Source: Neospora caninum Liverpool (lineage: Eukaryota; Apicomplexa; Conoidasida; Eucoccidiorida; Sarcocystidae). From it: DNA of 64,000 bases. How positions within the stretch are numbered: position 1 is the first letter of the stretch; each line of letters begins with the position of its first letter. The stretch lies in NCBI RefSeq assembly GCF_000208865.1, contig NC_018394.1, positions 3,785,797-3,849,796 of the forward strand, read 5' to 3'. A program made the translations under genes and the position numbers. Positions 24,973 through 36,130 of this stretch are shown piece after piece. The notes beneath the pieces were generated by a model. It was not told where the DNA came from. It searched no databases and was given only the letters and a program-made list of their open reading frames with translations.

Positions 24973-27900
24973 TCATGAAAGCATGCCCGTCTCCCCCTGC
25001 CCGAGGAAAGAGTTAAAGACAGCGTCTGGGTTTGTGCTCTGGGCGACAGAAGAAGCACGTGGATCTCTCTCGCCGTCCTTAACAAGGCCAGAAGATGCTG
25101 TCACGTCGCTCATCTGCCCTCGAGATTCTGGCGATTCTTCTCGTCCTGATGTCAAGCCCAGGAACTCTCCTGGCATCGTCAGGGGCGATCCCCCGAGGGA
25201 GGAGAGGAGGGCCAAATTAAGGAGTGAAAGGCCGCCTCCATGTTCGTTTACGCTCTCCCTACTTTGGCCACATGGTGTCCCAGCCTTTGTCACCAGACTC
25301 AAATCTGAATAACTCGCGAGGCCTTCTTGAAGCTGGCGTGGCTCCATGGACACCGTCCCCGCCGCGTTGTCTCCTGGCGCGTCCTCGTCGTTCCGAGCGA
25401 CTGCGTCACCTTCCAATCCATCACGCGAGGTCGGGAAGTTGACTTTCGTCTCGTGTCCTTCATTGTGTCCTTCCCGTGCTGCCTCCACGTCCTGGTCCTC
25501 TGTCATTTTTAATGCGTGTTCTGTTTTCGCTTGAGACACTTCTTCCTCGCCGCCAGCCGCTCCGCCTTGCGCTTCCTCTGCCGCCTTCCGGCAAGCCTCC
25601 GCTGCCTGTTCAAGGGCCGGAACCGCTGCGGCTGTGCCTACCTCGGCCGTCTCCAAAACGCTGTCCAGGGCGGAGGCAAGCCGGACGAGCTGGAGCTGAA
25701 CGGAAGGCGAGAGCTGACTTGGCATCTTTTTGGACCGAATGCAGTCGACGAAAACCCCGAGGAACGGCTCGACTTCAGAAAACGTCTGGGCCCTGTCAAC
25801 GCGCTGAGCATGTCTGATCAGGTGGAAAGACCAGGTGTGGAAAAGCGCGGGGGGTAGAACTGACTGAAACAGACTCAGACAGTTGTGACGAAGATCTTCG
25901 AGAATATAGTGGATGGCGTCCTTCTGCAGCACCAACAGCTGGTGGCCAACCACATTCGAGTATGGGGCGGACGGCGCACTCCCCTGAGCGGAAGATGCAG
26001 GCGGAAATGTGGCAGCGAGAAGAGAAGACTGCGCAGACGGGGAGAGCAGATACGGAGTCGCGGGCGTGAGACCGCAGACCTCGTTCGCTCCACCTTTAGG
26101 CGGAGTCGCCGGGATAGGTCCACCTCGCGGCAAGGAACCGGCAGACGAAGCAACACCGCTGACAGAAGCGACCGCCCCACCCTCAGGCAGCAGCGGCCGG
26201 CGACGCAACCCCGCCTCAGCGGCGGTTTCCGGTGAAATCCCCGAGGCGTCCCCCGCAGCGAGCCCTGCGACCTCGGACGGAAAACGTGTCCCTACGCCCA
26301 AGACGCCTCCAGGAAGAGGGGAATCGGAGAGCGAAGACGCCGCAAGCAAGCCCGCCAGAGCAGCGGCCTGCGCACCAGCTCCATAGCTGCCGGCCTCGGC
26401 TCCCGCCAGCCCTCCAACGCACGAAGCAGTGCCTGATTCCAGCCCGCGAAGGAGCGCGGCGGGGAAGGTGGGGCACGTAGACGCGGCTGTCTCGGTCGCC
26501 GCTGCACCATGGCCTCCACCGTGGAGTCGACGCGCCACCGGAGTCGAGCAGAGAGAGGCAAGAGAGGATGTCGGCGACACCTGGAAAAACATGGCAGCCG
26601 CAAGAAGTGTGACAGGAAGCAACGCGGATGCTCTGAAGTCGCGCCTTTTCCTCACTTTTTGGTTTGCCCAGGTCGTGACAGTCGAACTCCGTAGTGTGTC
26701 CACGTACACTGCGACTTGAACTTAACTGTTGCTGCTAACACTACGGAAAAGGCACTGCCGATATACCATGACTAGCTTGCCAGGCAAAGCATTTGCACAC
26801 ACTACGAGCCAGATGCGGGTGGCCCGGAAGAAATCAGAAGGGCAGCAAACCGCATTCTCCGAGTGCCGGAAAGGCCGCTTGATGACGCGACGAACCTCGG
26901 GTAGATGTGACGCGCCTGTCCACGATCCTGGCGTCTCCACTTTTTTGCTTTGACGTCGACCTGACCTGCCGCCCCCGGCTGGACTCTTATCCGCCCCTCC
27001 ATCTGCTGCTCGCTTCTTCACATGGGCCCCCTTGGGTGCAACAGACCCCGCTCGGGGACGGCCTGAACCGCTGTCTCCTGCATCCTCGTCCCTTCCGGCA
27101 GCGGGCATTCCTGGATCCACTTCCAGAAAGCGCGTGGCCTCTTTGCCACCCAGCAGGCTGCGATCATGTTTACTGAGACTCGAGGCCAGAGCCGCAGCGG
27201 CAGCCTGCCGGTAAGTCGACTCCATGCGGCGCCGGGTCTGGATCGCGAGCAAGCGAGCGCGAAGGAATCCGTGCTCTTTAACGGGAAAATACTGCGCTCT
27301 TCGTTTCGCCAGTCCCGGCAACCGTTCTGCAGAAGACGGCGATGACGCCGCCGAGGCGAAGGCACTGCTATCTTTGTAGTTGCAAGCCCAGCGAAGCTGC
27401 GCGCGGTCAAACCAGACACCCGGGACGCGTGGCATCTTCAGAGCCTCCCGCACTAAATCTTTCGCTGGCTGACTCGTCAGGAGTTTGTCAAGCTCCGGAT
27501 CGTACGCTTCACTTTCGTAGACTGAGTGAGTAAAGACGTCAAGCGAGGCAGGGGGGCTTGAGACGACATCTGTATTCTCGCCCGTCGCGAGCACTCCCTC
27601 TCTCTCAGTGTCTTGCTCGGCTGTCCCCACCTGGGATCGCCCACTAAGCGGCTGTGCCTCTGACGGTTTTGACAACGCCTCAGGCGCCAAATCACCCGTG
27701 CCCCGGGCGTTGCCTCCCCTAAACGCCTCTAGCAGCGCTAGTGCATTTGCTCTCTCTACTGTTCTGACCCCTTCAGTTTCGCTCTGCTTCCAAAGCTCGG
27801 TTGGTGATTCGCCCCCCTCTCCTGTCTTCCTCGAACTACTGCGTCCCTGTTCGCTGGAAAGACATGACGGACTTGACGGGAGCAAGAACATTCGCGTCAA

Positions 27901-30900
27901 GTCCATCAGCATCTTTCCTCTCAAGTCACCCGCGTCTTCAACGTACGTGGTTGACCTCGCGCTGTCAGTCTTGTAGGCGCTGACGGTTCTTACACCCGGC
28001 TGGTCGAGCGCTCCTTCGATCTCCGTCTCCCCACTCCCTTTCGCCTCCCTGCTTCGCTCTCCAGAGGCAGTGCGAAGACCCAGCTGCTCGGGTGTGTGTC
28101 GGGCCCCGGACGTGTGTGCCGCCCCAGCCGTGCCTTCAGCCGGCTCTTCTCCAATCATCCCCCGCTGCCGTTCACCATCAACCGATCCCAGTGGCTTACG
28201 AACAGCTGCGTCCTCGTGTCCCTCTGCACGGGGACCGGCGGACTCCGTTCCCGTATCCGTGGACATCCCTTGGTGGCCACATGCCACCTCGCCACTGACA
28301 CAGCCTTCACCGACTACCGATCTCTGGGACAGCTCGCCACGAGCCTGAGCAAGTGAAGAGATCTCACGCGTCTCCCCACTTTGCAACGTCCCCACTGGAG
28401 TCGTTGTCTCGCAGGCATGCCCCGAAACACCAAACTCTATCTCGGCTCCACCGGTTCGCCCCGAGCTTTCATTCTGCACTTGCATGTCACTCTCGAGAAG
28501 CGAAGACGTAGAGCGCACGAGTTCGGAAGGTCCGGAGTGTCGGCGACGCCGCTTGCGGTCTGGAGACTCGGAGTCCGATTCGGGCTCAGGCTTACTCGAC
28601 GCATCGCCGCTCGCGTCCCCGGAATTTGCCTCGCCTGGAGACATGGCCACCGATGCGAGAAGGCCCGCAAGCGCAGTCCCGTCTGACGGGGCAGGTTGAC
28701 ACGGGGCCGTTTGCAGGGTGGGCGCTTCTCCTCCGTCCTTTCCCAGCGTGCCAGCGTCCTCCAAGTCCAGTGCTCCCCTCTCTGAGACGTGCCCAGCGGC
28801 TGCTTGTTGCAGTGCTTCCGGAGGCCGGCGGCCTCTCTGATTTTCTGCGGCGCCTGCATCCCCCCGGGCCTTGGCGCCGTCCAGCCACGCCGCCGCAGCC
28901 ACCGCATCCGCGGCTGTCTCCAAGCCGGAGGCCGCGAGCCACATCGACTCCAGAGTCGCGATCGGGTGTCCCCGTTTGCCTGAGAAAGCCCCCGCGGCGA
29001 CATCCAGGGCGGGAAGAAGGGCTGAAAGGCTTGACGGCTGCACGCCAGGCGAAGCCAGCAGCGCGGCGAGTGTCGACGTCGACACGCCTCCTCCTTTGGA
29101 TCCTGAAGCCGAGGGGACACCGGGGAGTCCTGTCTGCGGAGCGGGAGCATCGCTAGCTGAGAGACTGTCCAGCGCTGTCGGCGGATCAGGCGACGAGAGC
29201 CCATGGGACACATCGGCACAAGGCGCCTCGTTCTTTGCCCCAGAAAGAAGAAACTCGAGAGGACTTCGGGAGACACCCAGAGCCGCCGGCATTGAGCTGA
29301 AGAATGCGGCGAGCTGTTGCTGCTGCTGAAGTCGGGCTAGGCGCTGATAGTGGAGCCAAGTCGAAACAAGGTCCGAACCCTCTAGGCTGGCAAGGCCAGA
29401 GAGATCCTGCAGAGCCCCCCCCAGAGCATTCCCTGAATTTGCAGCCAGCAGTTGCTGCTGCAGCATCAAGGCACCGAGCGGCGAATTCAGCTCTTCCGGA
29501 GACACACCTGAGCTCGCTGGAGAACGGCCTCTGAGATCGCCCGGGAAACCTGCCTGATTCGCCGCCATCCCGAGAAGACTCTCCTGCGCGTCCTGACAAA
29601 GCATCGCCTCGACAGCTGCGGGCACAGGAAGAGGGGCGTCTGAGTTCCTCAAATCTCCGGAATCCGTTTCCCTCCGACTGATGCTGCTGGCCCGGTCTGG
29701 TTTTGCGCGAGTTCCTGCAGCTGCCGCCAACCGCTGAGCGGCATCGCGGCTGCGAAGGGCATGCAGTGGCGAGTTTACCGGCGTACAGCGACTTGAATGG
29801 GCGTCGCCCGGAGACGTGGACATGGGCAAGGCCGGGGCACTCCCAGCTCTCCCAGCCGCGCCAGCGAGTCCTGTTACCGCTGCGCTGAGTGGCTTCTTTG
29901 ACAACATGCAGTTGACCGCCAATTGGTACGCGACGTCGAAGCCGTGAACCTTCACAGGGTAATATCGTGCAACCCGTCGCCCGCCTTCTGTCCAGTTCAC
30001 GCACCATCGTTGCTGCAAGGAAAGCGCACGGAGAAGAACGCACTGAATAAAAACGTCAATGCATTTCAGAACTGAGTTGTGATGATTAGTACGGAAGGGA
30101 CGCAGCGAAAGAAAACGTCGTCGAGGCCGAAGACACAGGCGAATGGGAACGAAATGTGAAAAGGTGAAGGCTTGTTTAGAAGACTCCGAGACTGACACGA
30201 TGATTGCACATGAAGCCCCACACAGAAACAAACTACCAAACAGTGGTGACCTGTACCTGGTAGCGGTCGAAGTAGACTCCGGGGACTTTCGGGTATCTCT
30301 TGGCCTTGCGCACCAGCTCCTCGACCAAACGTCCCTTCTCCAGTTTGTACAGCTCGACAGTCGTTCTATCATGGGAATGCCTCAAGACATCGAGCCGGTG
30401 AAGCCGGACCACTTCGTCCTCCTCTTCGCCACTCTGACCAGCCCCTTTTACGTCGCCTTTGACTGCAAACAACCCCTCATCCGACCGGCGAGATGCAGTG
30501 CAAGAGGTCTTCTCGGCCCTCGGGGGGGTTCTCTCGCTCTTCACGACGACCGCAGGTGCGCCGCTCTGCTGGACAGCTGTCTCTCGCGCTGGTGACCTTG
30601 CAAGCAGCTGCAACCTAAAATCGGGAGCGCCTTTGCGCGATATCGTGCGCGTTGCAGACAAACCAGTTGCCGGACGTGGCGGCACTTCCTTCACAGATGC
30701 AGGCGCCAGCACGCCCTTCATGCCACTGAAGTCACGGGGAGCGGACGACGACCGCAGCGGACCTCCATGAACACTACCAGCTTCACCTCCCTTTCTCCCC
30801 CCAGCCGCTGGCAGCGCGGCTACGTCGTGCGGCAGGGAGGCAGAGAACGAAGGCGGCGCGCTCGGCAAAAGCGAGGAAGGCTGTGGAGGTGGGGTTGCTC

Positions 30901-32632
30901 GAGGGCGGAGTTTCGACGCCCGGAGCGAGATTGACGGGGAAGAAGATGACGGGGAAACACAGTCCGCAGCCACGGCAGAGTCGCGGAAAGCGAGAGGCGA
31001 CGGCGGACCCGCCTCGGTCTCTGTGCAGAGGAGAGACGACCAGCGCAAAGCCGAACCATCGACACGAAGGATGCCCGACGCAGAGCGAAGTGGGTCCGGT
31101 GAACCTCCCGTGGCTATTTGAGGAGCCGGAGACGACTCAGAGGAGGAATTTGGTGCTGCCGACGAACCCGTCCCCACGCTTGCTCTCCGAGGAAGGTCAG
31201 AGGCTTCCTTCTCGTGGCACGGAAGATCGCCAGCAGACGAAGCCGCCGAGGATAAGAAGACATCGGCTGAATCAAGTCCCTCCGGTATCAGAGGGCAACC
31301 CGTCGAAGAGGCGCTGGCAGAAGCCGCAGTGGGACAGGTTGCGGATTCAGAACAAGCAGGGAGACAGGCGATAGCAGGATCCGGCTGCTTCAAAGGCAGT
31401 GTGGATGCGTTTGAGGAGCGCGACGCTGAAACATCGTCCAACAGCAATTCAGAAGCTTGCACACTTTTCGGAAGCTCCATTGGCGTGAGGTCCTTCCCGA
31501 AAGGCTTCTCGTTCCGTGGAATCACTGACTCGCACGGTCTCCAGTGGAGCTTCACCTCTGCTTCCGGACCATTTCCGGCAGCTTTCGGAGGAATCGTTTC
31601 TGTAAGTTCTTCTGTATCTTGTCCGCCTTTATCTCCACTCTCGTGGTTGTTACACCACAGCTCCACCGATCCTGTACCTGAATCACCTACTGGAACACTG
31701 GGCACGGCTCCTTCCTCTCTAAGTCCCGTGGTTTCTGGAGTCGATCCGTGTTCGACGGACACATCCTTTCTTCCACCGACGCCGTCGGGTTTTGACTCGG
31801 ACGGCGCGATCCGGATGTCATCGGCATCGTGAGAGCGTCTAGCAGTTGCCGACGAAGTAAGAGGCGAAAAAGAAACACTCTCGGCACTGTTGGGAGAGAG
31901 GTCAGCCTCTTCGGAGGCCCTTAGCGAGGAGACAACAGAATGCGGGGAAGACTGAGAAGCGCACGTCGACGGAGTACATACAGATGAAATGGCCACGGTC
32001 GGCAGCCCAGTGCGGCTACCGTTGTTCGTTGGGCTTTGATCGGCAGAAAGAGGCGTCGCTGCCGTGGAGAGAAAGGAAACTGGATTAACAGACGGGATGA
32101 AAGATAGCCGCGCACTTCCAGATGCTGATGACGTGGGGGTCTCGAGAGCTGGGCAGACCGCGGGAAAATGAATCGAAGAAGAAATGTCGGTGTCGAGAGA
32201 GGTCAAAAGCTTTCCTAACAGATGTTTCTTTAGTGGTTTCTTTTCCCCTTCGAGGGAATCCTCTCCTGCTGGTGACCCAAGCATGTCGTCTTGGGTGTTT
32301 TGTAGGCCAGGAGCCTCCATTGGCTGCGCACGGTCTGGAGCATACCCTGCAGACGCAGGCAAATTAGAAGTTGACTGTAGAGAAGCTGAAGCTAACGGTC
32401 GCCGGACCTCAGACACCCGCGGCCATTCCCGTGGCGCCTCAGGATTCATAACTGCACACGATCCTGAGCAAGCTGCTCTGGCTTCCGGTGACTGAACAGC
32501 ACCTCCCTCCCCAGCTGAATTTCGCTCCCGTTCCGAGTTCAAGGGACAAGTCCGTGCCTCGTGTTGGGCGGAGTCCCTACGCGGAGGCGGTTCCAGCACC
32601 GCGGCGAATGCTTCGGCAGACGCGTGCACCAT
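24973..32632 (-). CDS. AP2VIIb-3: AP2 domain transcription factor with two AP2 domains and an ACDC domain
   Basis: Three exons: 32632-30257, 30012 to about 26767, and about 26580-24973 (roughly 2400 residues). AP2 domains are plant-like DNA-binding folds and the main sequence-specific regulators in apicomplexans; the protein should be nuclear. AP2-1 is split by intron 1: YPKVPGVYFDRYQ ends exon 1 and QRWCVNWTEGG...RYYPVKVHGF opens exon 2 (around residues 776-830). AP2-2 is near residues 1650-1720: MPRVPGVWFDRAQLRWACNY, then QYFPVKEHGF after an insertion. Exon 3 carries the ACDC domain (AP2-coincident C-terminal domain; around residues 2085-2185) with LVLQKDAIHYILEDLRHN and SFHLIRHAQRV. The rest is low-complexity Ser/Ala/Gly. 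Exon 1 to exon 2 is phase 0 and secure; the exon 2 donor (gtatat) and exon 3 acceptor are best guesses. The name AP2VIIb-3 comes from recall of its position near myosin C and is less certain than the family. Confidence 0.85.
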
Positions 32633-33589
32633 CCGCCGAACAGCAGCGCGCCAAAGACGCGGTCAAGCAAAATCCACGAGTCTACACGAAGAAAGTGACC
32701 AGACGAGACACAGATTGAAGGGGGCAGCGAGACGCGCAAGGGGTGGCATAAAAACGAAAGCCGACATCAGCTCCACAGATGGCTTCTAAGAGAGAGTCCC
32801 CTCAAAAAGTAGGACGGGAAAGCGTATGTTTCTGGACAAGAAACAACGCGTCCGGTACAGGAAACCCAACGCTTCAAGAAAAAGTAACAAAGAAGACGAG
32901 AAAACGCGCAAATGACGCTGCTTTCCTCCAGATACATTAGTGTTTCGTTGTGTGACGTTTGCTGGGACGTGCTGCACTGAGACAGCAGAACGGAACTCTG
33001 AGGACACCGGAGGAGAGGCGAAAGTTGGCGGGTCAATTCTTTTCTGCCCCCCTAACGTCGTACAACAAGCTTTGCAGAGTGACAGACATACAAATCCCAA
33101 GCAAACAGATGCATGGAAAGGGCTGGAGAAAGACAGAGAGAAAGAAAGACGTTTTGGGGTTAATCCGTGTCAGAAGCGCCGGCACAGCACATCGCAGCAG
33201 ACGCGCATTCTCTTTGCTCACGGCGAGTGCGACGCAAACCGTGGGGCCCGGATTGGGCGGTCTGACCGGCTGTCGCGACACACAGTTTTATTATATCCTT
33301 TTTTCCGAAGAATTGAGCACGAATTCGGGAAAATAAAGTGCGTCGTTAACGGAAGAGGCAGTACTTTCCGCGTTTCCACAAGCCAACGAACTCACACTTG
33401 CAGGGCCGACGCCAGACGCACGGCAGACGCAACGAAGAAGCAGAGAGGTGGTAGATGAGAGTGACGGTGCCTTGTGCGGCAACCCGCAAGCGATGACCAA
33501 AATGACGACGGGCAGCGCCTTCGCAGTGCTTACTGGCGGGGCCACCTCTCGTCTCATGTGCAGAGAGTGCCACGTAGCTGCGGCAGGGG

Positions 33590-33730
33590 AGTACGATGGT
33601 ACTGATCATACTAGCATCTGAGTAGTAGTTTTCTCTCGCTGTTAATACGAGTGATAACAGTAATCCATATATTACGCCTAGAACATAACCGATGTGGAAT
33701 AACCTTAATGTAGTAGGATATTGAAATATA
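33590..33730 (-). pseudogene. Nuclear mitochondrial-like fragment resembling the cox1 N-terminal region
   Basis: The minus strand has an open stretch reading YPTTLRLFHIGYVLGVIYG then LLLSLVLTARENYYSDASM. The spacing TLxLxxxxFxxGxxYGxLLSxxL...Y matches the first transmembrane helix and following loop of apicomplexan COX1 (for comparison NHKTLGLYYL then YGFLLSVILR in Plasmodium). The DNA here is distinctly AT-rich against its neighbours. It is a short degraded copy with no start codon and no function. The match was judged by eye and is less firm than the cob copy at 43.1 kb. Confidence 0.5.
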
Positions 33731-35499
33731 CACACGACGCGACACGAAACGGAAGCCACACGAAACTTCGGCAATGCCTCGGTCGTTCTTCGTCGGCCAG
33801 GAAACAGGACTTTAGAGAGAAAGCGACAGTGGCGTGATGTCTTTGTGGACCGTAAAGGGACGACAAGATGCGACCAAAACCACGCCAAGAAGTGGCCGCC
33901 AGAAGGGCGAAGCGTGCGGCCCATGCAGCACACGGACGGTCCCAGGAACTCGCCGAAGGACTCAGAAGCAGAGGGAAGCTGTAAAGGGGTAACGGTGGCT
34001 GCCGGAACACGAGGACAAACTGAAAAACAATGGAAACCTGGGAAGCATCCCAAAGTAACAAAGAAATGTAACTTCTGTATGCACACGACACATAGGCAAA
34101 ACCAGCAGAAAAGCGAAGAAGACAGCCTCTGGCAAGAGGGGTCTGAAGGCGCGACGGTATATGTACAGACTCGGTTTCCGGACCTGGCTAGAAGTCAGCG
34201 ACTGACCATGACGCCAACCGGGACTGTAAGAGAGGAGAAGCGAGGGGGCAAGTTAAGGTGGAAGCCTACAGCGCGTTCCGCTGTATTAACGCACAAGAAA
34301 ACAATCTGTGCGACCAAACAGAGCCACACACCCATCCGGCATCGCAGCCAAAGCTTGCTCCGCACCGGTCATGGAGCGACTTCTGTACGTGCAAAATAAT
34401 ACGGTTCCACATGTCACGATGCTTGATGTCACTCCGACGGCCGGATGTGGCGCCTCGGTTTATGAAAGACAGATCCGGTGGGTAGGCAAACAAAGGCCCA
34501 AACAAGAGCACATAGAAATTAGGTTTTAGGGTGCTTGCTAGAAGATAAGGGCAGGCAGCAGTCGGCTGGACCACCGTGGACTTCCTGTCTCGTCCTTCTT
34601 CGAATCGCTGTACGTCATCGTAGCCAGTTGCGCGGGTGGCACTAGCTCGTAACACATGCGCCGTATCCTGCCATGCAAAGAAATGTGTCATCCCAACGAT
34701 ATCATTATGGCGGGCGGCATACTACAAAGTGATAGCGCGCCGAAGAATCATTGAACAGGAATGCCCGCCGTGCAGATTCTGTTTTAGAGATGCATCTAGG
34801 GTCACAGCAAAGACGGCCGCTATAGCCTGAAGAAGCCCGGCACCTGCTGCTCCCCTCCAAGTATTGTCACTGTTTCTGCGACACTTCGGTCATCCAAGTC
34901 CACGAAGCCGGCATGTTGTGCGCTACAGTGGGGGTTATCCCTGTGCGGAGGCGGCACTGCGGCATCCACTAACGCTTGTTCGCGGAAGGGTGAATTATTG
35001 ATGGTGTGCTGATGAAGGCAGCGCAACTGGTGCCGGTTTTGGCATATGGCAAATTGTCTAGTGAGCTGTGGGTTCGAGCTCTATTTCGAGGGGGGTGTTT
35101 TTGGCTGTGCTTCCCGAAGTCAGCATTGGTTCGAACAGACTTACATACATACCTCGTTCTAAGATGGAGGCGGTATCCGCTAAGTAACCCACTCCTGCCG
35201 TGGTGCAGATGGCCTGGATTCGCATGCTGCTTCCTAGTCCAAGTAGGTTAGCTGCTGTAGCTGGCAGATATTTTTTATGGCGTTGATTTAGTGAGGTAAT
35301 CTTGTCTTCTAGCTGGTGTGGTGCGCCCCGAAGCTCGGCAGCGGGTGTGCCTTCCGTACTTCGCAGAGGCAAGCGATCAGCTGAGTTTTACCGCTTTTCC
35401 TCCCCCTCCATCTCGTCACGCTAGTTGTGTGTGAGCACGGTGGGCACCGGTAACCCAGCCACAGCAACCCACAGTACAGTTTGACACCGAGGTGGTGCT

Positions 35500-35800
35500 C
35501 GCCTCAGGATCCAGAAGAGATACAGACTACCAAGGTCTTTATGATTACTGTACAGCACCACCCCACTGGACTGCTTAAGGCAGCTAGAAATGTTGTCTTT
35601 TAATATCCCACCGGTCTTCACGTTTGCTTGGAAGATGTAGTCATTAACTCTGTTTGTTAGTCTGCCGTATAAGATGTACGTCGCTTGTGGAATAGCGCTA
35701 CCTATAGTAATCAAGAATATCATATTAAATACCCAAATAATAACCCATTCCCTGTCTACATTTCGACTCAGAAATTGTTGACGAAGCAGCATTAGTTCTT
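35500..35800 (-). pseudogene. Nuclear mitochondrial-like fragment joining a cob C-terminus to a cox1 N-terminus
   Basis: On the minus strand one open frame first reads like the end of apicomplexan cytochrome b: VIIWVFNMIFLITIG, then IPQATYILYGRL and DYIFQANVK (Plasmodium cob ends with PIIWF, LPQDIFILYGRL and DYSSQANI). About a dozen codons later it reads like the beginning of COX1: VVLYSNHKDLGSLYLFWIL. The cob-like part is about 35605-35792 and the cox1-like part about 35505-35570. The DNA is AT-rich. Toxoplasma mitochondrial DNA is known to consist of shuffled blocks of cob, cox1 and cox3, and the nuclear genome of this species carries many such copies, so an insertion from such a rearranged molecule explains the joint. 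It is not expected to be expressed. Confidence 0.72.
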
Positions 35801-36130
35801 CACCTTACTTATGTCTGGTTTCTTGAATTCTTGGGTAGCATCATGTGATGTTTCTTACCTGTGCATCTACTTGGATTAACGTTATGCCAAGAAGGATCCC
35901 GTATTACCCTGATTAGCTTTGTTATATTAATACAAGGTGTTCCATTGGTCCTATTTACTCAGTAGGTATCATCTTAACTATGCTCCGGTAACACAACAGA
36001 ACTTGGATCCGGTGAACAATAACATTCAAGATCTAAACCATTAGTCCAACTCGTAGTATATCCTCCCCAGAAAAAAGGTGGTTTGTATAAACCTAGGAAT
36101 CTCATTTCACAATATGTAAGGGGGAGTCAA
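35801..36130. other. AT-rich DNA next to the cob/cox1 insertion, possibly further mitochondrial-derived sequence
   Basis: Base composition stays AT-rich after the cob/cox1 piece. The minus strand has one open stretch (GLYKPPFFWGGYTTSW) that does not match a mitochondrial protein I can name. It may be a cox3 or rRNA-fragment copy, or unrelated. Confidence 0.25.

Noticed and set aside
28437..29276. 279-codon minus-strand frame inside the AP2 gene
   Set aside because: A shifted frame of AP2 exon 2. The correct frame carries both AP2 domains.
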